Shown here one piece after another: positions 24,309 through 32,859 of a stretch of DNA of 49,216 nt. Position 1 is the stretch's first letter; every line of letters begins with the position of its first letter. The stretch is from NCBI GenBank assembly GCA_018302225.1, contig JAGVZY010000014.1, positions 1 through 49,216 of the forward strand, written 5' to 3'. Below the pieces are notes generated by a model. That model was not told where the DNA came from. It ran no database searches and saw nothing but the letters and a program-made list of their open reading frames with translations. This DNA comes from Candidatus Woesearchaeota archaeon. Its GTDB lineage: Archaea; Nanobdellota; Nanobdellia; SCGC-AAA011-G17; JAGVZY01. Both the position numbers and the translations under genes were made by a program.

Positions 24309-24368
24309 AAAAGAGGGAGCAGACATATTATAACTTCTCAATTATAATTTCAAAATTGACCTGCTCCC
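24309..24368 (-). terminator. Hairpin terminator upstream of island 1 genes
   Basis: On the minus strand GGGAGCAG (24368-24361) pairs with CTGCTCCC (24322-24315) and is followed by TCTTTTT. The loop is 38 bases and A/T-rich. It sits in the leader of the gene at 24269, a position suited to attenuation. Confidence 0.6.
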
Positions 24369-24394
24369 TGAGAATCCCTACCCTTATTAATTTC

Positions 24395-24438
24395 AAAAAA
24401 GGAGGCAGATGAATATAACCATAAAATTAATCTGCCTC
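24395..24438 (-). terminator. Second hairpin terminator in the same leader
   Basis: On the minus strand GAGGCAGAT (24438-24430) pairs with ATCTGCCTC (24410-24402), a perfect 9-base stem with a 19-base loop followed by six T. Together with the terminator 27 bases further on it makes a tandem pair. The stretch 24270-24594 holds no convincing gene, only a 36-codon frame without a ribosome site. Confidence 0.65.
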
Positions 24439-24594
24439 AAAATGAAACATTCAGCCATGCTAACCCACCATAAATTCAAACAATTCCAAGGTATTCCGCA
24501 CATATTTCAAAAGAATTTAATTTATTTCAGAAAATAATTTATCCCTAAATCTAAAAAAATCAGAAATAAAACCAGTTTTTCCAGTCTATTCCAC

Positions 24595-26370
24595 TTACTT
24601 AATGGCTTCAAGAATCTTTTTCCAACCTTTGTCGTTCTTTTCAACAACTTCTTTGATTAATCCTTTTGCCATTACTTGACTTTTAAGTATATTGCCTTTT
24701 CGAGCTGATACGCCTAAAAGTTTGTATATCTCTGCTGTGCCAGAACCTGGGTTCTGCTTAACTGCATTGATAAATTTGTTTTCTTCTTCTGAAATATCTG
24801 ATAAATTAGAAATATCAAGTTGTTCCTTTAAAAAACTTTCTGTTGTTCCCACACCTGAAGTCCCAAAGGTATGGTATAAGTCTTCTATTTTCTTTTTTAA
24901 CTCAGAATCTTTGACAGACTCATTAAATATCTCTATTCTTTTCATATTTTTCATTTTTTCAGTCATAAAGTTATGGACATGTTCATTTGTTACTATCTTT
25001 TCTCTTAAAGGTATTAAAGGCGTAGTAATAATAAAAGGTAAATGAAATCTTTCAACAAGCTTTACAACTGCTGAACCAACAGGCAACATAGAGAAGAATT
25101 TTTTTCTATCATACATTTGCATAATATTTGCAATAGTATCAACATCTTGGGGTAAAGTCTGTTGGAATGCAATCTCACAAGCACTATTACCTGCAACAAC
25201 ATCACTCAACTTAGAGATATGCTGATCCAAACATATCAAACTAACCCCATACTCTCTAATTTCTCTATAAATCATTTCAGTTACAGTTTCTTTCATAAAA
25301 CTAGGTTTATCTTTAAGTAAAATATTATGCGCCTCATCAATTAAAATCGCAGATTCAAAATTATGTTTGGTTTCATAATTGGCCTTTTTCAATTTAAATA
25401 TATGAGTTAGCATATATTCACAGAAGAATTTCTTTTCTGCAGTATCTAATGAATTCAATTCAAATATTATCTTTTTAGACATTAATTTTTCTATATCTAA
25501 AGAATCTGGGCCTTTATAATTTAAAGCCTCACCGAATGCACCAAAAGTTAAAGAATGAGCAATTCTTAAAGCACTTTCTAACCATTCAGATTCTCTACCT
25601 CTAAACTTTTTATCATTTTGCATTTCATTTAATCTATCTTTTATTTGGTACCAAGTTGGGTAGTTTTCAGAACCTTCATACACTTTAAATTCTGTAAAAG
25701 TTCTGTCTAAAGTTTCAGATAATAATTTATGTACTCCAAAACTTGCAGAGAAGCTTTCATTTAAAATATCACAAAGAATATTTATCCATTCTTTTGGTGG
25801 AACCCCTTTTGGAGGTTTGTTTATATTTAATTTAAAATAATTACTTATTTTTTCCGTTCCAACTGTAAAACATAAAATCTCTTCATTAATTAACATCAAA
25901 GGTCTAAAAGACTTTTTCCAATCAAATGCGATAAACGGTTTTTGTTTTTTTATAAAATTAAATAATATCTGAAAAGCAAAATTAGTTTTTCCAGAACCAG
26001 ACATACCTGTTATACAAACATGTCTTGGCCAGTCAGACTCTCGTAAACCAAAAGTATAAAGCTGCTTATTTGCATAAACTATTTTTCCTAGGGGATATTC
26101 TCCATTTACAATACCTTGTTCTGGAGGCTCTAATAATAATTCTTCAACCAATAAACTTTCACTCAAATGTTTTTGATAAAGTGCATTTATTGTTTGCTCA
26201 ATTTCTCTTTTTTGATTTAAGTCATCAGACAAAGTATATCTTAAAAAAAGAACATCAATTCTTTTACCAAATATTGGTTTTAATTTCCTGCAAATTTCCG
26301 GCACTGTTAAATAATTCTCTGGTCTCATTCTATTGCCCTGTTGATGACGATTTGGATTATAAAAGCCCAT
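24595..26370 (-). CDS. HerA/VirB4-like AAA+ ATPase with C-terminal winged helix
   Basis: The 591-residue protein has an N-terminal domain with GKIVYANKQLYTFGL, then Walker A GMSGSGKTN (122-130), FDWKKSFRPL, and Walker B with DEAH in AILIDEAHN (about 345). The YGVSLICLDQHISKLSDVV segment is typical of VirB4/TraG-like and HerA DNA or protein translocases. The last 75 residues look like a winged helix (GSGTAEIYKLLGVSARKGNILKSQVMAKGLI). It starts one base after the coiled-coil gene at 26372 and is probably cotranscribed. Without partner secretion proteins in the window, its role as a DNA pump, secretion motor or pilus component stays open. Confidence 0.85.
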   Translation of the reverse strand: MGFYNPNRHQQGNRMRPENYLTVPEICRKLKPIFGKRIDVLFLRYTLSDDLNQKREIEQTINALYQKHLSESLLVEELLLEPPEQGIVNGEYPLGKIVYANKQLYTFGLRESDWPRHVCITGMSGSGKTNFAFQILFNFIKKQKPFIAFDWKKSFRPLMLINEEILCFTVGTEKISNYFKLNINKPPKGVPPKEWINILCDILNESFSASFGVHKLLSETLDRTFTEFKVYEGSENYPTWYQIKDRLNEMQNDKKFRGRESEWLESALRIAHSLTFGAFGEALNYKGPDSLDIEKLMSKKIIFELNSLDTAEKKFFCEYMLTHIFKLKKANYETKHNFESAILIDEAHNILLKDKPSFMKETVTEMIYREIREYGVSLICLDQHISKLSDVVAGNSACEIAFQQTLPQDVDTIANIMQMYDRKKFFSMLPVGSAVVKLVERFHLPFIITTPLIPLREKIVTNEHVHNFMTEKMKNMKRIEIFNESVKDSELKKKIEDLYHTFGTSGVGTTESFLKEQLDISNLSDISEEENKFINAVKQNPGSGTAEIYKLLGVSARKGNILKSQVMAKGLIKEVVEKNDKGWKKILEAIK

Positions 26371-26371
26371 T

Positions 26372-27025
26372 TTATTCGAGTATCTTTCCTATAGTTGCAA
26401 GACTACTTTCTTTTTCTCTAAACTCTTTTATTCTTTCTCTTAATTCTTCTTTTAAGTTAGCAATATCTCTCCAACAATTTAATTTCTCTTGAATTTTTAT
26501 TTCTTCTATATCTACTTGTTTCTGTCTTAATTTTAATTGCTCTGCTTTATTGACATCTGTATCTGTTCCAAGTTGTAAGATATAATTATTAATATCTGTT
26601 TTTATAGCTTCTAAATCTCTAAACAATTCTAGATTTAACATCTTTCTTGCCTCAATCAGAATATTAATATCATTAATTACTTCTTTAAGAGAATCAATTC
26701 CAGAACCTTGAATCTCTTTAAGCAAAGCATCCATATCATCCTCATCTTCAGGAACTTTCAAAGGATTTTCTTGTCTTAATTGTGGTGGAGTTATATATTG
26801 AATAGGTTTAGCAGGTCTTTGCTGAAAATCCATAGTATAATGGTGAGGATTATTCACAAAAGACTCTTGCATTTTTGGTGCTATAGGTGGAATTGATTTT
26901 TGTAAAACCTCTTTAGATTTTTGAGGTGTTAGAGGTATATTAAAAGGATTAGCTTTAACAGGAGTTTTACCTTTATTAGTATCTTCATCTAAAAATCCTG
27001 CAAGTAAATCTTCTTTCATATTCAT
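26372..27025 (-). CDS. Coiled-coil partner of the HerA/VirB4-like ATPase
   Basis: The 217-residue protein has a Pro-rich, probably disordered N-terminal half (PFNIPLTPQKSKEVL, YITPPQLRQENPLKVPEDEDD) and a long coiled coil from about 110 to the end. The start at 27025 is chosen because the TATA box at 27068-27082 places transcription initiation near 27043, downstream of an alternative start at 27052. It lies directly before the ATPase gene in the same operon. It may be an adaptor linking the motor to its substrate, which is inference. Confidence 0.7.
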   Translation of the reverse strand: MNMKEDLLAGFLDEDTNKGKTPVKANPFNIPLTPQKSKEVLQKSIPPIAPKMQESFVNNPHHYTMDFQQRPAKPIQYITPPQLRQENPLKVPEDEDDMDALLKEIQGSGIDSLKEVINDINILIEARKMLNLELFRDLEAIKTDINNYILQLGTDTDVNKAEQLKLRQKQVDIEEIKIQEKLNCWRDIANLKEELRERIKEFREKESSLATIGKILE

Positions 27026-27067
27026 TAACCCGGAATAGCCCCGTAATAACAATGGAATAACCTTTTT

Positions 27068-27082
27068 ATTTATAAACCTTTT
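27068..27082 (-). promoter_or_regulatory. Archaeal promoter (AAAGGTTTATAAAT)
   Basis: The minus strand reads AAAAGGTTTATAAAT, the same upstream-element and TATA pattern seen at rpoK and rnp2. It is about 45 bases from the chosen start of the coiled-coil gene. Confidence 0.7.
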
Positions 27083-27160
27083 GGTTACTTATTAGTGATA
27101 AAATAATCTCTATTCTACTGCATAGAAAACTTTAAAAACAATCTAAAATAGCAAAAATAC

Positions 27161-27790
27161 ATGCTAAAAAAGTTAAGTCTATTTTTTAATAAATTCTTTA
27201 AGCAATTATTCAGAGGTAAGAAGCAAATCAAATTAGGATTATACGGCCCACCAAATTCTGGTAAAACTACTCTAGCAAATAGGATCTGTAGAGATTGGAT
27301 TGGAGAAGAAATGGGTTCAGTTTCCAATATTCCTCATGAAACAAGAGAGATTCACATTAAAGAAAAAATTACTGTCGAATCAAAAGGTAAAAAGTTAAGT
27401 TTTAATTTAGTAGACACACCTGGAATCGCAACAAGAATAGATTATGAAGATTTTCTTAAAGAAGGTTTAAAAAGAAAAGAAGCAAGAGATAGAGCAAAAG
27501 AAGCAACAAAAGGTGTTGTTGAATCCATAAAATGGTTAGATGATATGGATGCAATAATTGTTGTTTTAGATAGTACGATGGATCCATACTCTCAAGTTAA
27601 TATAACTATTATTGGCAATATTGCCGCAAGAAACATTCCTGTTTTAATTGCTGCAAACAAAGTTGATTTAAAAAAAGCAGATTTGAAAAAAATAGAAGCT
27701 GCATTCCCACAATACAAAGTTTTAGGAATTTCAGCGGAATATGGAGATAATATCGAAAACTTTTACGAATCATTATTCGAATTAGTTTAA
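27161..27790 (+). CDS. Era-like small GTPase
   Basis: The 209-residue GTPase has G1 GPPNSGKTT (about 29-37), G3 DTPG (about 87), G4 NKVD (about 169) and G5 SAEYG (about 194). The basic hydrophobic N terminus (MLKKLSLFFNKFFKQLFRGKK) is amphipathic and could touch membrane or RNA. A KH domain like that of bacterial Era is absent. It forms a gene trio with a DUF2073 protein and a zinc-ribbon protein, an arrangement conserved in many archaea and suspected to act in ribosome or RNA biology. Confidence 0.9.
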   Translation: MLKKLSLFFNKFFKQLFRGKKQIKLGLYGPPNSGKTTLANRICRDWIGEEMGSVSNIPHETREIHIKEKITVESKGKKLSFNLVDTPGIATRIDYEDFLKEGLKRKEARDRAKEATKGVVESIKWLDDMDAIIVVLDSTMDPYSQVNITIIGNIAARNIPVLIAANKVDLKKADLKKIEAAFPQYKVLGISAEYGDNIENFYESLFELV

Positions 27791-27823
27791 TTTGAATTAG
27801 TCTAAAAAAGAGGTTATGAAAAA

Positions 27824-28207
27824 ATGGTAAAACTGCAATTGCAATATGTTCCACATTATGAATTACAACATTTAAGTTCAGAAGAAAAAATAAGAAAATT
27901 ATTAAAAATAGTAAAAGCAGAAAAAATAATTTTATTAGAAGGAAAATTATCTTCTCTAGAAGAAGCAAAATTAATAGAAATTACCATGCAAGAGATTAAA
28001 GGAAAATTTAAAGGAATTGAAATTTGTACAATCTCTTCAAGCTCAAAAAATCTTACAGTGTTAGAATCTTTTTCCAAAACAGTTTACAGTTTACTTCTTG
28101 GAAAACGAGAAGGATTAACAATAATTGGTCCTGCAAGTATAATCAAAGAAATCAAAAGAGACCCAGATAAAATAACTTTACTGACAAGTTCAGTTAGGAG
28201 AAGTTAA
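27824..28207 (+). CDS. DUF2073 family protein
   Basis: The 127-residue protein (KLQLQYVPHYELQHL...) matches the archaeal DUF2073 family in length, in the KIILLEGKLSSLEEAKLIEITM segment and in the C-terminal GKREGLTIIGPASIIKEIKRDPDKI motif. The molecular function is unknown. A GAGGTTATG ribosome site precedes the ATG. It lies between the Era-like GTPase and a zinc-ribbon protein, and its stop overlaps the next start (TAATG). Confidence 0.88.
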   Translation: MVKLQLQYVPHYELQHLSSEEKIRKLLKIVKAEKIILLEGKLSSLEEAKLIEITMQEIKGKFKGIEICTISSSSKNLTVLESFSKTVYSLLLGKREGLTIIGPASIIKEIKRDPDKITLLTSSVRRS

Positions 28208-28602
28208 TGCCTCACAGATGTGTAAAGTGTGGTTCTTATTATGAGGATGGTTCTGCTGAACTTTTAACTGGATGTAAATGTGGTGGAAAATTTTTCTATT
28301 TTATTCGACAAGAACAATTTGATAATTTAAAAAAAGAAGAAGATAAAATTGTTAACCTTTCAAAAGATCAGAAAAAACAAATTGAAGTAGACATAAGAGA
28401 AATAATTGGTGATCAAGATGAAGACAAACCAGTTATCCTTGATTTCGAAAGTATAAGAGTTCTAGAACCAGGGAAATTCGAGATCGATTTATTACACTTA
28501 TTTGATGGAAATCCTTTAATTTACAAAATGGATGAAGGTAAATATATTATTGACATTGCTTCAAGCTTTCAATTAATGCATAATAAGAAAAAAGCCAATT
28601 AA
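28207..28602 (+). CDS. Zinc-ribbon protein of the GTPase/DUF2073 operon
   Basis: The 131-residue protein starts with a zinc ribbon: CVKCGSYYEDGSAELLTGCKCGGKFF, with four Cys in CxxC plus CxC spacing. An acidic helical linker and a C-terminal beta-rich domain (PVILDFESIRVLEPGKFEIDLLHLF) follow. It matches the archaeal Zn-ribbon family (DUF2072-like) usually encoded after DUF2073. The start overlaps the preceding stop by one base. A nucleic-acid-linked role is plausible but not shown. Confidence 0.85.
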   Translation: MPHRCVKCGSYYEDGSAELLTGCKCGGKFFYFIRQEQFDNLKKEEDKIVNLSKDQKKQIEVDIREIIGDQDEDKPVILDFESIRVLEPGKFEIDLLHLFDGNPLIYKMDEGKYIIDIASSFQLMHNKKKAN

Positions 28603-30462
28603 CTAATTTTTCTTAAAAAATTTATCAATCTCTTCAAGATAATTTTTAGTTACTTTCAAATTAGAATCATTAGGAAAACATTTTCTATAACTTTCCCAAG
28701 CATATCTTTCATCTACAAAAGCAATTATTCCTCTATCAGTTTCAGAACGAATACATCTTCCACTATTTTGCATTACTCTTGTTATTGCAGGTAAAATATA
28801 ACCATAATCCCACCCTTTTTTAAATTTATTTTCATAATAATCAATTAAAGCTTTAGTTTCAATATTTGGCCTATCTAATGGTAAACCAATTATAACCACA
28901 CCTTTTAGAAAATCTCCCATTAAATCTATTCCTTCACCAAAGTTTCCAGAAGATGTTGCTAATAAAACTGCACCTACATCTTTATAACATTTAAATCTTT
29001 CAAGTAATTCATTCTTTTCTTTTTTCTTTAAACCTCTTTGCTCTAAGAAAGCAGTTTTACTTGAAATTTTATTAAAATAAATATATACTTTATCTCTTAA
29101 ATCATAAGATGGAAAAAATAAAATTGTATTCCCTGGAACAGTGTTTGTTATTCCTGCAATAATTCCTGCAATTCTTTTAAACATAGATTCATCTCGTGCA
29201 GTATATTTTGTAGTTGTATCTGGAATAATTAAACTTAATTTATTTCCTTCTGGAAAAGGATTTTTATATTCTCTTAAAAGTGTTTTATTATCAAAACCCA
29301 TTAAATCTCTATACATTTCTAAGGGTGTTAATGTTCCTGACATACAGACTACAGAATGTGCATTTTCGATTAATTCTTTTGTACAAAAACTTGGATCTAA
29401 ACATCTATAAGTCAAGACTGCATTAGTTCCATGTTTACTAAAAACTCGTTTTAATATTCTCACAAAACCATAATCTGGACCAAGCCAAGAGCTCATAAAT
29501 GCACCAAGATTTCCAATATAAGATTTTTTTCTTTGTTCTCTAACTGCTTCAGCTAAACTTTCAAATTCTTTAATTAATTTAGAATAATTATATTTTATAT
29601 TTATTTTATCTACAAATTCATTAATTTTGATTGTAATTTCATGAGTGTTTAAATCCAACCTACTATAAAGTTCATTTAAAGCATCGCCTACAACTTTAAT
29701 CTTGTCTAAGGCATCTTCAAAATTAAAGGCTCTTGCCTCTTTTAATGCAAATTTAATTGCAATTAAACTTGTAGCTGTAGTTAAAATTTCTCTTGCTCTA
29801 GAAGGAACATTATGCGCTTCATCAATTATAACAATTGCATCATCAATAGATTTTCCCGTTTTTAATAATAAATTTTTTCTTATACTTGGTTGTAACATAT
29901 GATAATAATCTCCAATTATTACATTTGCTTCTTTACCAATTGCACCAGTTATTTCATAAGGACAAAGTCTTTTTTGTGAACATAAACTACATAATTCTTC
30001 AGCATGCAATGGATTATGCATTGCTTGCTCAGCAGTATAGCTTCCTAAAGTCGTCAAATCCTTTCCTTTTCGAGTATTTGAATAAAAATCACACAAACCC
30101 TTTTCTTTTGCTTCTCTACAATATTCAGAAAATTCTTGATTTGATAAAGTATCAATTCCAGGAATACAACACATCCACTTTTTTCCAATAAAATCTGCAG
30201 CAACTACTTTTGTTTTTTGATTAATTAATCTCACAGTTTCTATAATTATTTTATGTTGTGTGTGTTTAGGAGTTATAATAAAAATAGTTTTTTTCTTTTC
30301 TAGTGCATATTTTAAAGCAGCCGTTAGAGATGCAGCGCTTTTTCCAATACCTGTTGGAGCATGCGCAATTAAGTGATTTTCAGTTTTTATTGCTAAGGAT
30401 ATATCATTAATTAAGTCTATTTGTGACTCTCTAATCTTTTCATAAGGAAATATTTTTTCCAT
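28603..30462 (-). CDS. XPD/Rad3-like superfamily 2 DNA helicase
   Basis: The 619-residue helicase has Walker A APTGIGKSAAS (about 34-44), DEAH in VIIDEAHNVPSR (about 213), SGTLTPLEM, TSSGNFGEGIDLMG and the C-terminal QNSGRCIRSETDRG motif VI. Between motifs I and II it has Cys clusters (MCCIPG, YCREAKEKGLCDFY, CSLCSQKRLCPYE) in the position of the 4Fe-4S domain of XPD. This 5'-3' helicase family acts in excision repair. It ends directly beside the convergent zinc-ribbon gene. A DinG-type assignment is less likely. Confidence 0.93.
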   Translation of the reverse strand: MEKIFPYEKIRESQIDLINDISLAIKTENHLIAHAPTGIGKSAASLTAALKYALEKKKTIFIITPKHTQHKIIIETVRLINQKTKVVAADFIGKKWMCCIPGIDTLSNQEFSEYCREAKEKGLCDFYSNTRKGKDLTTLGSYTAEQAMHNPLHAEELCSLCSQKRLCPYEITGAIGKEANVIIGDYYHMLQPSIRKNLLLKTGKSIDDAIVIIDEAHNVPSRAREILTTATSLIAIKFALKEARAFNFEDALDKIKVVGDALNELYSRLDLNTHEITIKINEFVDKINIKYNYSKLIKEFESLAEAVREQRKKSYIGNLGAFMSSWLGPDYGFVRILKRVFSKHGTNAVLTYRCLDPSFCTKELIENAHSVVCMSGTLTPLEMYRDLMGFDNKTLLREYKNPFPEGNKLSLIIPDTTTKYTARDESMFKRIAGIIAGITNTVPGNTILFFPSYDLRDKVYIYFNKISSKTAFLEQRGLKKKEKNELLERFKCYKDVGAVLLATSSGNFGEGIDLMGDFLKGVVIIGLPLDRPNIETKALIDYYENKFKKGWDYGYILPAITRVMQNSGRCIRSETDRGIIAFVDERYAWESYRKCFPNDSNLKVTKNYLEEIDKFFKKN

Positions 30463-30589
30463 ATTTTGAGGATATAACTCCTATTTATATAACCTCTGCA
30501 TCTATGTCAGGATGTCAGGTATCCTTTAAAATTGTTTAAAAGAAAATTTGGCTCATTAGTTTTATAAAGCTTATTTAGCTTTTCAGATT

Positions 30590-31003
30590 ATGGGTAAATT
30601 AAGAATAAACAAAGACCTTATAGACTGCGCAGATTTAACTAATCTAGGTTTTCCTAGTGAGGAATATAAAAATATAGTTAAATCATTAAAAAAAGGAATT
30701 ATTCCTTCTTATATTATTAATACCCTTTTAGATAATCAAGAAATCAATTTACATCCAGATAAATATCCTTGGCAACCAAATGTAATAGATGATATTTGTG
30801 ATGATTTTAAACAAAGAAGAATAAACTTTAACAAATTATATGATTATTTTAATGGTTATATCTCTACAAAAAAGAGTTCAAATATATCTCTAGTATCAAA
30901 CAAAAAAGATTGGGCCCTAGTTAATCTATTTGAACGATATGCTTTACTAACTTTTTATGATATAAATAAATTAGATATAACCAAAAAAGAAATTCATTTT
31001 TAA
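30590..31003 (+). CDS. Hypothetical protein
   Basis: The 137-residue product is soluble, mostly helical and rich in Asp, Asn and Lys. It has no Cys motif, signal or membrane segment. An A/T box (TTTATAAAGC) about 30 bases upstream suggests leaderless transcription. Its codon use matches host genes. It faces rpoK convergently with an eight-base gap. The family is not recognised. Confidence 0.65.
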   Translation: MGKLRINKDLIDCADLTNLGFPSEEYKNIVKSLKKGIIPSYIINTLLDNQEINLHPDKYPWQPNVIDDICDDFKQRRINFNKLYDYFNGYISTKKSSNISLVSNKKDWALVNLFERYALLTFYDINKLDITKKEIHF

Positions 31004-31011
31004 AAATAATT

Positions 31012-31218
31012 TTACTCTTTTTTTTGAGGCATTGGCCTTTTAATTGTTAAAGGTATAATCTCTTTATCATACTCTAACTTTGCAATCTCAATAGGATTGT
31101 AATGTAACTTCTCAAAATCTTCTTTTCCTAGCTTAGCAATTATAGGTGCACCCATAGCTATTTGTAAGGCTCTAGCACCAATTATTCTTGCTTTTTCGTA
31201 TTTAGTATTTTGAATCAT
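31012..31218 (-). CDS. rpoK: DNA-directed RNA polymerase subunit K (RpoK/Rpb6)
   Basis: The 68-residue protein carries the RpoK signature: KYEKARIIGARALQIAMGAPIIA, then the ENPIEIA-like segment YNPIEIAKLEYDKEIIPLTIKRPMP. The subunit stabilises the clamp side of the archaeal RNA polymerase. A TATA box 29 bases upstream indicates a leaderless mRNA. It lies behind the exosome cluster but has its own promoter, separated by four tandem hairpins. Confidence 0.96.
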   Translation of the reverse strand: MIQNTKYEKARIIGARALQIAMGAPIIAKLGKEDFEKLHYNPIEIAKLEYDKEIIPLTIKRPMPQKKE

Positions 31219-31246
31219 TTTGAATATAAAAAATAAAAAAGAAAGC

Positions 31247-31260
31247 GTTTATAAACCTTT
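31247..31260 (-). promoter_or_regulatory. rpoK promoter
   Basis: The minus strand reads AAAGGTTTATAAAC. The spacing of 29 bases to the rpoK ATG is that of leaderless archaeal genes. Confidence 0.8.
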
Positions 31261-31261
31261 T

Positions 31262-31337
31262 GTTAGCGAAGCTAACAACTCTCTGTTTTACAGAGATTTT
31301 GTTGGTTGAGACCAACAACCCTTTGTTTTTACAAAGG
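31262..31337. repeat. Four tandem perfect short hairpins
   Basis: Four back-to-back stems occupy nearly every base: GTTAGC/GCTAAC (31262-31276), TCTCTGT/ACAGAGA (31280-31296), TTGTTGGT/ACCAACAA (31299-31318) and CCTTTGT/ACAAAGG (31320-31337). Loops are 3-4 bases and all stems are perfect. They lie between the end of the exosome cluster and the rpoK promoter. They may end or protect the exosome-cluster mRNA, or be a remnant of a repeat element. The sequences differ while the architecture is the same. Confidence 0.75.
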
Positions 31338-31354
31338 TTTCCTTGTAGAATGGC

Positions 31355-32137
31355 TTACAAAACTTTTCTCAAGTCTGCAGTTCTTTTAATAGCAATTGCA
31401 GTCATTTTTTTAACATCTTCTGAAGTTAGAGTTCCAGAGCCACCTTTTTGCAGTGCACATAACATCCCATTGTCATCAACTGCAATAGTTAGCTTAGAAT
31501 CCATCACTTCTTCTTCTGCTAAAGAAGCATCTGCAACAATTTCATCGCCTATTTTAATTAAAGTAACTTCAAGAGGTTTTCTTACAAGTGGAATTTTTCC
31601 TGTTCTTTTCTTATAATCAACTTTGTCTTCTTTTTCATTATAGGTAGGTAATTTTGCATCCATTAATGCACCTAATGCGGCTAATGATGCTGCATCTTGT
31701 AGATTTCCAGCGTCATTTAGAGTATAGATATCAATACAAACCATCCATACTTTTTCTCCAGATTTTATGCACAATTTTTTCAAATCAATTGCATGACTTT
31801 CTCTTATACCTCTATCAACAACTCTTGCCAATTCAATGCTTTTATTGTTTGGCGGCCCCATTTCAAAATCAGGAGATGATAAGGGTAACATTTCTGCACC
31901 AACCATAATTGCACCTTGATCAGGTGTATCAGGATAAGCTTCGCCGACTTCTAATTTAACTCCAGCTGCAACAATAGTTTCACCTATTATTACTCTCGCA
32001 CTTCCTTCAGCTTTGTTGCTTATCCCATATTCAATCTTTATTGGTTTTCTAAATTCATCTAATTTTCTTCCATCCAATCTTTTTCCTTCTTTAAGTAATT
32101 TTAAAATATATTCTTTTGAAGCTTTAATTTGACTCAT
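31355..32137 (-). CDS. rrp42: Archaeal exosome subunit Rrp42
   Basis: The 260-residue RNase PH-fold protein is the non-catalytic partner of Rrp41 in the exosome hexamer. Features include RLDGRKLDEFRKPIKIEYG, GSARVIIGETIVAAGVKLEVGEAYPDTPDQG and the family-typical SPDFEMGPPNNKSIELARVVDRGIRES. The start overlaps the rrp41 stop by four bases (ATGA). It is the last gene of the psmA-SBDS-rrp4-rrp41-rrp42 series and is followed by tandem hairpins. Confidence 0.97.
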   Translation of the reverse strand: MSQIKASKEYILKLLKEGKRLDGRKLDEFRKPIKIEYGISNKAEGSARVIIGETIVAAGVKLEVGEAYPDTPDQGAIMVGAEMLPLSSPDFEMGPPNNKSIELARVVDRGIRESHAIDLKKLCIKSGEKVWMVCIDIYTLNDAGNLQDAASLAALGALMDAKLPTYNEKEDKVDYKKRTGKIPLVRKPLEVTLIKIGDEIVADASLAEEEVMDSKLTIAVDDNGMLCALQKGGSGTLTSEDVKKMTAIAIKRTADLRKVL

Positions 32138-32859
32138 TTTTCATCAGCCCCTATTTCTTTGTATTTTTTGTATAAAGCTTCTCTTTGAACTTCATTTATT
32201 TTCTTAGCAGCTATTTTTGCTTTTTCTATAGCTTCTATTAGTTCTTCAGCTTTTAATTCCCCATCCATTTGCAATAAACTTACTTCACCGGTTCTAGGCA
32301 AAATTGCAACAGGTATATCAACAGATTTGTGTCCATCTTTTGGTTCATAATCTTCTTCTTCTTTGTTAAGATCAACAACTATCTTATCTCCAACTTTTCC
32401 AACAGATACTGCAGCTATTAAATCTCTCATAACCAATCCTGCATCAGCCAAAGCCATTGCAGCAGCAGTTATTCCTACACATCTTGTTCCAGCATCAGCT
32501 TGTATAATTTCTATAAATACATCTACAACTGCATTTGGAAATTGACTTAAGTCAAGAACACTTGATAGTGCAGATTCAGTAACATAACTGATTTCTTTAC
32601 TTCTTCTTGATGGACCCGGTCTTATTCTTTCATCTACTGAGAATGCAAGCATGTTGTAATTACATCTCAATATTCCTTTTTGAGGATCTTGTAAGAATTT
32701 AGGATAAAGGTTTCTTGGGCCATATACAGCAGCTATAGCTATTGTATCTCCCATTCTAAACATGGCACTTCCGTCAGCTCTTTTTACAACGCCAACTTTA
32801 GCTTCCATTTTTCTTGGTTCATCAAATTTTCTTCCGTCTACTCTTTTGTCGTAACTCAT
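32134..32859 (-). CDS. rrp41: Archaeal exosome catalytic subunit Rrp41
   Basis: The 241-residue RNase PH-fold subunit carries out 3'-5' phosphorolytic RNA degradation and tailing. It shows DGRKFDEPRKMEAKVGVVKRADGSA, the phosphate-site region RIRPGPSRRSKEIS, DAGTRCVGITAAAMALADAG and ILPRTGEVSLLQMDGEL. It overlaps rrp42 and rrp4 by four bases each, so the three are translationally coupled. Confidence 0.97.
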   Translation of the reverse strand: MSYDKRVDGRKFDEPRKMEAKVGVVKRADGSAMFRMGDTIAIAAVYGPRNLYPKFLQDPQKGILRCNYNMLAFSVDERIRPGPSRRSKEISYVTESALSSVLDLSQFPNAVVDVFIEIIQADAGTRCVGITAAAMALADAGLVMRDLIAAVSVGKVGDKIVVDLNKEEEDYEPKDGHKSVDIPVAILPRTGEVSLLQMDGELKAEELIEAIEKAKIAAKKINEVQREALYKKYKEIGADEK

